From JADFSZ01 sp022560555 [NCBI: PVC group bacterium] (GTDB lineage Bacteria; GCA-001730085; JADFSZ01): DNA of 7,592 bases. Positions 5,957 through 7,592 of this stretch are shown one piece after another. Within the stretch, counting starts at the first letter, position 1; every line of letters starts with the position of its first letter. The notes below the pieces were generated by a model. The model was not told where the DNA came from, did not search any database, and was given only the letters and a program-made list of their open reading frames with translations. Location: the NCBI GenBank assembly GCA_022560555.1, contig JADFSZ010000085.1:1-7592 (forward strand). Reading direction: 5' to 3'. Position numbers and translations under genes: made by a program.

Positions 5957-6802
5957 ATGGCGCAAGAAAAAACAAATACCGATTCAACCGCACAAGCAAC
6001 GTGGTGGAGTGAATATGAATTTCTTAATCCTGGTATAAAGCTCTCTCTGAAAATGAAATTGCTCCATGAAGAAAAAACTCCTTTTCAGAAATTGGAGATT
6101 TATGATCACAAATACTTAGGTCGGGTTCTTGTTCTTGATAGTGTTGTGCAGACAACAGAAGAGGATGAATTTATATACCATGAGATGTTAACACACGTTC
6201 CGTTGATGGGGCGCAAAAACGCGGGCAAAGAAAGTTCGAGTGTTCTGATTATCGGGGGCGGAGACGGAGGAATGTTACGGGAAGTGCTCAAACATGAATG
6301 GGTAAGCCGGGCTGTGATGGTTGAGCTTGATCAGGCCGTTGTCACATCATGCGAGAAATTTCTTGGATTTAACGGGGATTACAATGACTCCCGTGTCAAA
6401 CTCATTTTTGGTGACGGAGCTGCCTATGTGGCGAGCGAAGAAGCCAAAAATAATCCCTTTGATGTGGTGATCATTGATTCGACGGATCCCATTGGTCCGG
6501 GTGAGATTCTTTTTAGCGAAGAGTTTTGTCAAAATGTTCATAATTGTTTAACCCCCACGGGAGTCATGGCGCGTCATCTTGGTGTTATGGCGTTTCAAAA
6601 AAGCGTCATGCCGGATGGACATAAAAAACTGACAAAAATTTTTGGCAACGCACAGGCTTTTCGAGCGGCTGTTCCAACCTATATCGGCGCGGATATGGTT
6701 TTTATGCTGGCAAGCAAGGATGGGCACGATTGCCGAAAGCCGTGTCTTGAATTTTCGGGTAAATATTATAATCCGGATGTTCATTCCGATTCATTCGCCT
6801 AG
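5957..6802 (+). CDS. speE: Spermidine synthase (polyamine aminopropyltransferase)
   Basis: 281 residues. SpeE moves the aminopropyl group of decarboxylated S-adenosylmethionine to putrescine, giving spermidine. Seen here are the N-terminal strands starting WWSEYE, KTPFQKLEIYDHKYLG (40-55), the DSVVQTTEEDEFIYHEML segment (61-78, Tyr74), the nucleotide loop IIGGGDGGMLRE (98-109), and IIDSTDPIGPGEILFSEEF (172-190) with catalytic Asp174. AAAGG at 5946-5950 precedes the ATG. One deviation: the stretch after the last conserved glycine reads ARHLGVMAFQ, where SpeE usually has a Q.E-type motif, so the acceptor amine may differ. The protein ends KYYNPDVHSDSFA at a TAG exactly where relatives continue with Leu-Pro, and family-like codons follow. 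The loss of about 10 C-terminal residues probably does not abolish the enzyme. Confidence 0.88.
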   Translation: MAQEKTNTDSTAQATWWSEYEFLNPGIKLSLKMKLLHEEKTPFQKLEIYDHKYLGRVLVLDSVVQTTEEDEFIYHEMLTHVPLMGRKNAGKESSSVLIIGGGDGGMLREVLKHEWVSRAVMVELDQAVVTSCEKFLGFNGDYNDSRVKLIFGDGAAYVASEEAKNNPFDVVIIDSTDPIGPGEILFSEEFCQNVHNCLTPTGVMARHLGVMAFQKSVMPDGHKKLTKIFGNAQAFRAAVPTYIGADMVFMLASKDGHDCRKPCLEFSGKYYNPDVHSDSFA

Positions 6803-6835
6803 CCCACATGGTGGCAGGATAGCTTATCCAGTTAG
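6800..6835 (+). other. In-frame SpeE tail beyond the TAG stop
   Basis: After the TAG at 6800-6802 the same frame reads PTWWQDSLSS and then TAG (6833-6835). From memory, the E. coli enzyme ends with AFALPQYLQDALASQ or very nearly so. A Leu codon in place of the TAG would align FA-L-P, QD, L and S. One base (TTG to TAG) would explain it. A recent nonsense mutation, a sequencing or assembly error, or a natural shorter end are all possible. Confidence 0.45.
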
Positions 6836-6863
6836 GCAATACATCCGTACAAAATTATTTTTT

Positions 6864-7100
6864 TCAATTTCCACCTTTCAAAACCTCCTTGATATTAATC
6901 AATGATTTTATTACTCCAGATTTGTAATGTTTTGCAAATTCGAGAGCGACCATGTGAGAACTAGAAGCAAGTTGTGTATCTCCTCCAAAAAATTTTATTA
7001 TTCTCAAAATTTCCAACATCAAAAAAAAGTAATGATTTCGTCCGTAAAAAGACATGATATTCATGAATACTTGAGTAATGTGAAGCATGCAAACAGTACA
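6864..7100 (-). CDS. Unidentified minus-strand reading frame, possible C-terminal exon
   Basis: The frame is open from 7100 (TAA at 7101-7103 lies just upstream) to a TGA at 6864, about 78 codons. The part nearest the stop looks coding: GGDTQLASSSHMVALEFAKH, then SGVIKSLINIKEVLKGGN, with varied codons and higher GC than the surroundings, suggesting an amphipathic helical C-terminus. The upstream part (NIMSFYGRNHYFFLMLEILR) is hydrophobic and AT-rich. There is no ribosome site, which fits a eukaryotic exon or a 3' gene end. It has the same orientation as the actin. I do not recognise the family, and a chance frame is quite possible. Confidence 0.3.
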   Translation of the reverse strand, partial: CTVCMLHITQVFMNIMSFYGRNHYFFLMLEILRIIKFFGGDTQLASSSHMVALEFAKHYKSGVIKSLINIKEVLKGGN

Positions 7101-7212
7101 TTAGAACAAGTCTCGAGAAAAATAGTATTAATACTTCAATACCTATGAAAAATATAAAGCAATAAAGTTTTTGATCATTACGATTCTTTCAAACAATTGT
7201 GAAGTTCAATCA

Positions 7213-7218
7213 TTTATT
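7213..7218 (-). terminator. Possible polyadenylation signal of the actin gene
   Basis: On the minus strand this reads AATAAA, about 54 bases after the actin stop codon, within a T- and A-rich stretch. Another AATAAA (7267-7272) overlaps the stop itself. In such AT-rich DNA the hexamer is common by chance, so the call rests mainly on position. Confidence 0.3.
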
Positions 7219-7271
7219 AAAAAATAGAAGGTTATGTACAAATATTTTAAAAATGAATGTTTTGTATTTAT

Positions 7272-7592
7272 TTAGAAGCATTTTCTGTGAACAATGCCAG
7301 GTCCAGATTCATCATATTCTTTCTTAGAAATCCACATTTGTTGGAAGGTTGATAAAGATGCCAAAATCGATCCACCAATCCAGACAGAGTATTTTCTTTC
7401 AGGAGGAGCAACAATTTTGATTCTCATGGTATCAGGTGCCAAAGCAACGATTTCTTTGTTCATTCTTTCGGTAATTCCTTCAAACATAGTAGTTCCACCA
7501 GACATAACAATGTTACCATACAAATCTTTTCTGATATCGACATCGCATTTCATGATGGAGGTATAAGTAGTAAGGTGAATACCATCTTGTTC
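7272..7592 (-). CDS. Eukaryotic actin, C-terminal part (5' truncated by window edge)
   Basis: The minus strand reads without interruption from the right edge ([17 protein letters not shown]) to a TAA at 7272-7274, 106 residues that match positions about 270-375 of conventional actin without gaps. Clear landmarks are [61 protein letters not shown], and the C-terminal IVHRKCF found in nearly all eukaryotic actins. It is not MreB, ParM or another bacterial filament protein, which share only the fold. No intron is present in this part. Gln is CAA and the stop is TAA at the exact expected end, so the standard code fits. Substitutions such as FEGITER for the usual PGIADR suggest a protist rather than an animal or plant, but the lineage cannot be named. 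Actin is cytoplasmic and polymerises with ATP. Confidence 0.96.
   Translation of the reverse strand, partial: EQDGIHLTTYTSIMKCDVDIRKDLYGNIVMSGGTTMFEGITERMNKEIVALAPDTMRIKIVAPPERKYSVWIGGSILASLSTFQQMWISKKEYDESGPGIVHRKCF

Larger units (their letters stand above)
6836..7271. other. AT-rich segment joining bacterial and eukaryotic-like DNA
   Basis: Bacterial reading frames and family similarity end at 6835, and the base composition turns visibly AT-rich within about 15 bases. In this stretch I see no bacterial promoter, ribosome site or terminator, no repeat longer than simple A/T runs, and no tRNA. It holds one unidentified minus-strand frame (6864-7100). From about 7104 to 7271 it looks like the AT-rich 3' flank of the actin gene. 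No inverted repeats, target-site duplications or att-like sites were seen at the join near 6836-6864. Confidence 0.6.

Noticed and set aside
6106-6291. Minus-strand frames opposite speE
   Set aside because: They are complements of well-supported codons, with no ribosome site or recognisable domain.
6800-6802. TAG recoded as a sense codon throughout this bacterium
   Set aside because: The first gene of the window ends naturally at a TAG (531-533) just before the next gene's ribosome site, so TAG acts as a stop here.
7294-7566. Plus-strand 90-codon open frame opposite the actin
   Set aside because: It is the complement of a clear actin coding region and shows no family features of its own.
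7272-7592. Bacterial MreB, ParM or BARP-type actin homologue
   Set aside because: The match to conventional eukaryotic actin is nearly continuous down to the IVHRKCF terminus, which bacterial homologues do not share.
7272-7592. Ciliate nuclear DNA with TAA/TAG read as Gln
   Set aside because: TAA falls exactly at the conserved end of actin, and Gln is encoded by CAA in this fragment.

Overview
The window splits into two parts of apparently different origin. Positions 1 to about 6835 look like ordinary bacterial chromosome: tightly packed genes, all on the plus strand, with Shine-Dalgarno sequences, GTG starts, short overlaps and sigma70-like promoters. From about 6850 to the right edge the DNA is visibly AT-rich, gene density drops, and the only recognisable gene is the C-terminal quarter of a eukaryotic actin on the minus strand, open at the window edge. 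The simplest reading is a chimeric metagenomic contig, or a real bacterium/eukaryote junction; the sequence alone cannot decide. The bacterial part resembles a Gram-negative or candidate-phylum bacterium (LolA-like protein, exported envelope proteins, a small bacterial histone). Omnitrophota is a guess, not a conclusion.

Layout, left to right. (1) An envelope cluster: the 3' end of a LolA-like outer-membrane lipoprotein-sorting protein, a small exported protein of unknown function, and a membrane-anchored M15-type zinc peptidase of the VanY/CwlK kind that should cut cell-wall peptides. (2) Two tiny genes: a two-CxxC zinc-ribbon protein behind a good sigma70-like promoter, and a 62-residue single histone-fold protein. 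(3) A probable three-gene operon: an ATP-grasp ligase resembling the PGM1 peptide ligase, an M20 metallopeptidase overlapping it by 8 bases, and a 58-residue protein with two membrane segments. A 13-bp perfect inverted repeat whose right arm contains the ligase's ribosome binding site, and which is followed by a T-run, precedes this operon. (4) After a 275-base gap with an AT-rich promoter: an exported thioredoxin-fold protein of the PRX_like1 kind, followed by a spermidine synthase (SpeE). SpeE stops at a TAG where the family normally has a Leu codon, and 10 more family-like codons follow. (5) The AT-rich segment: an unidentified minus-strand reading frame, an AT-rich 3' flank with possible polyadenylation signals, and the partial actin.

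Functionally, groups 1 and 4 concern the envelope, periplasmic redox and polyamines. Group 3 pairs an enzyme that should form peptide or amide bonds with one that should break them, possibly under a leader/hairpin control. No rRNA, tRNA, CRISPR array or insertion sequence was seen.
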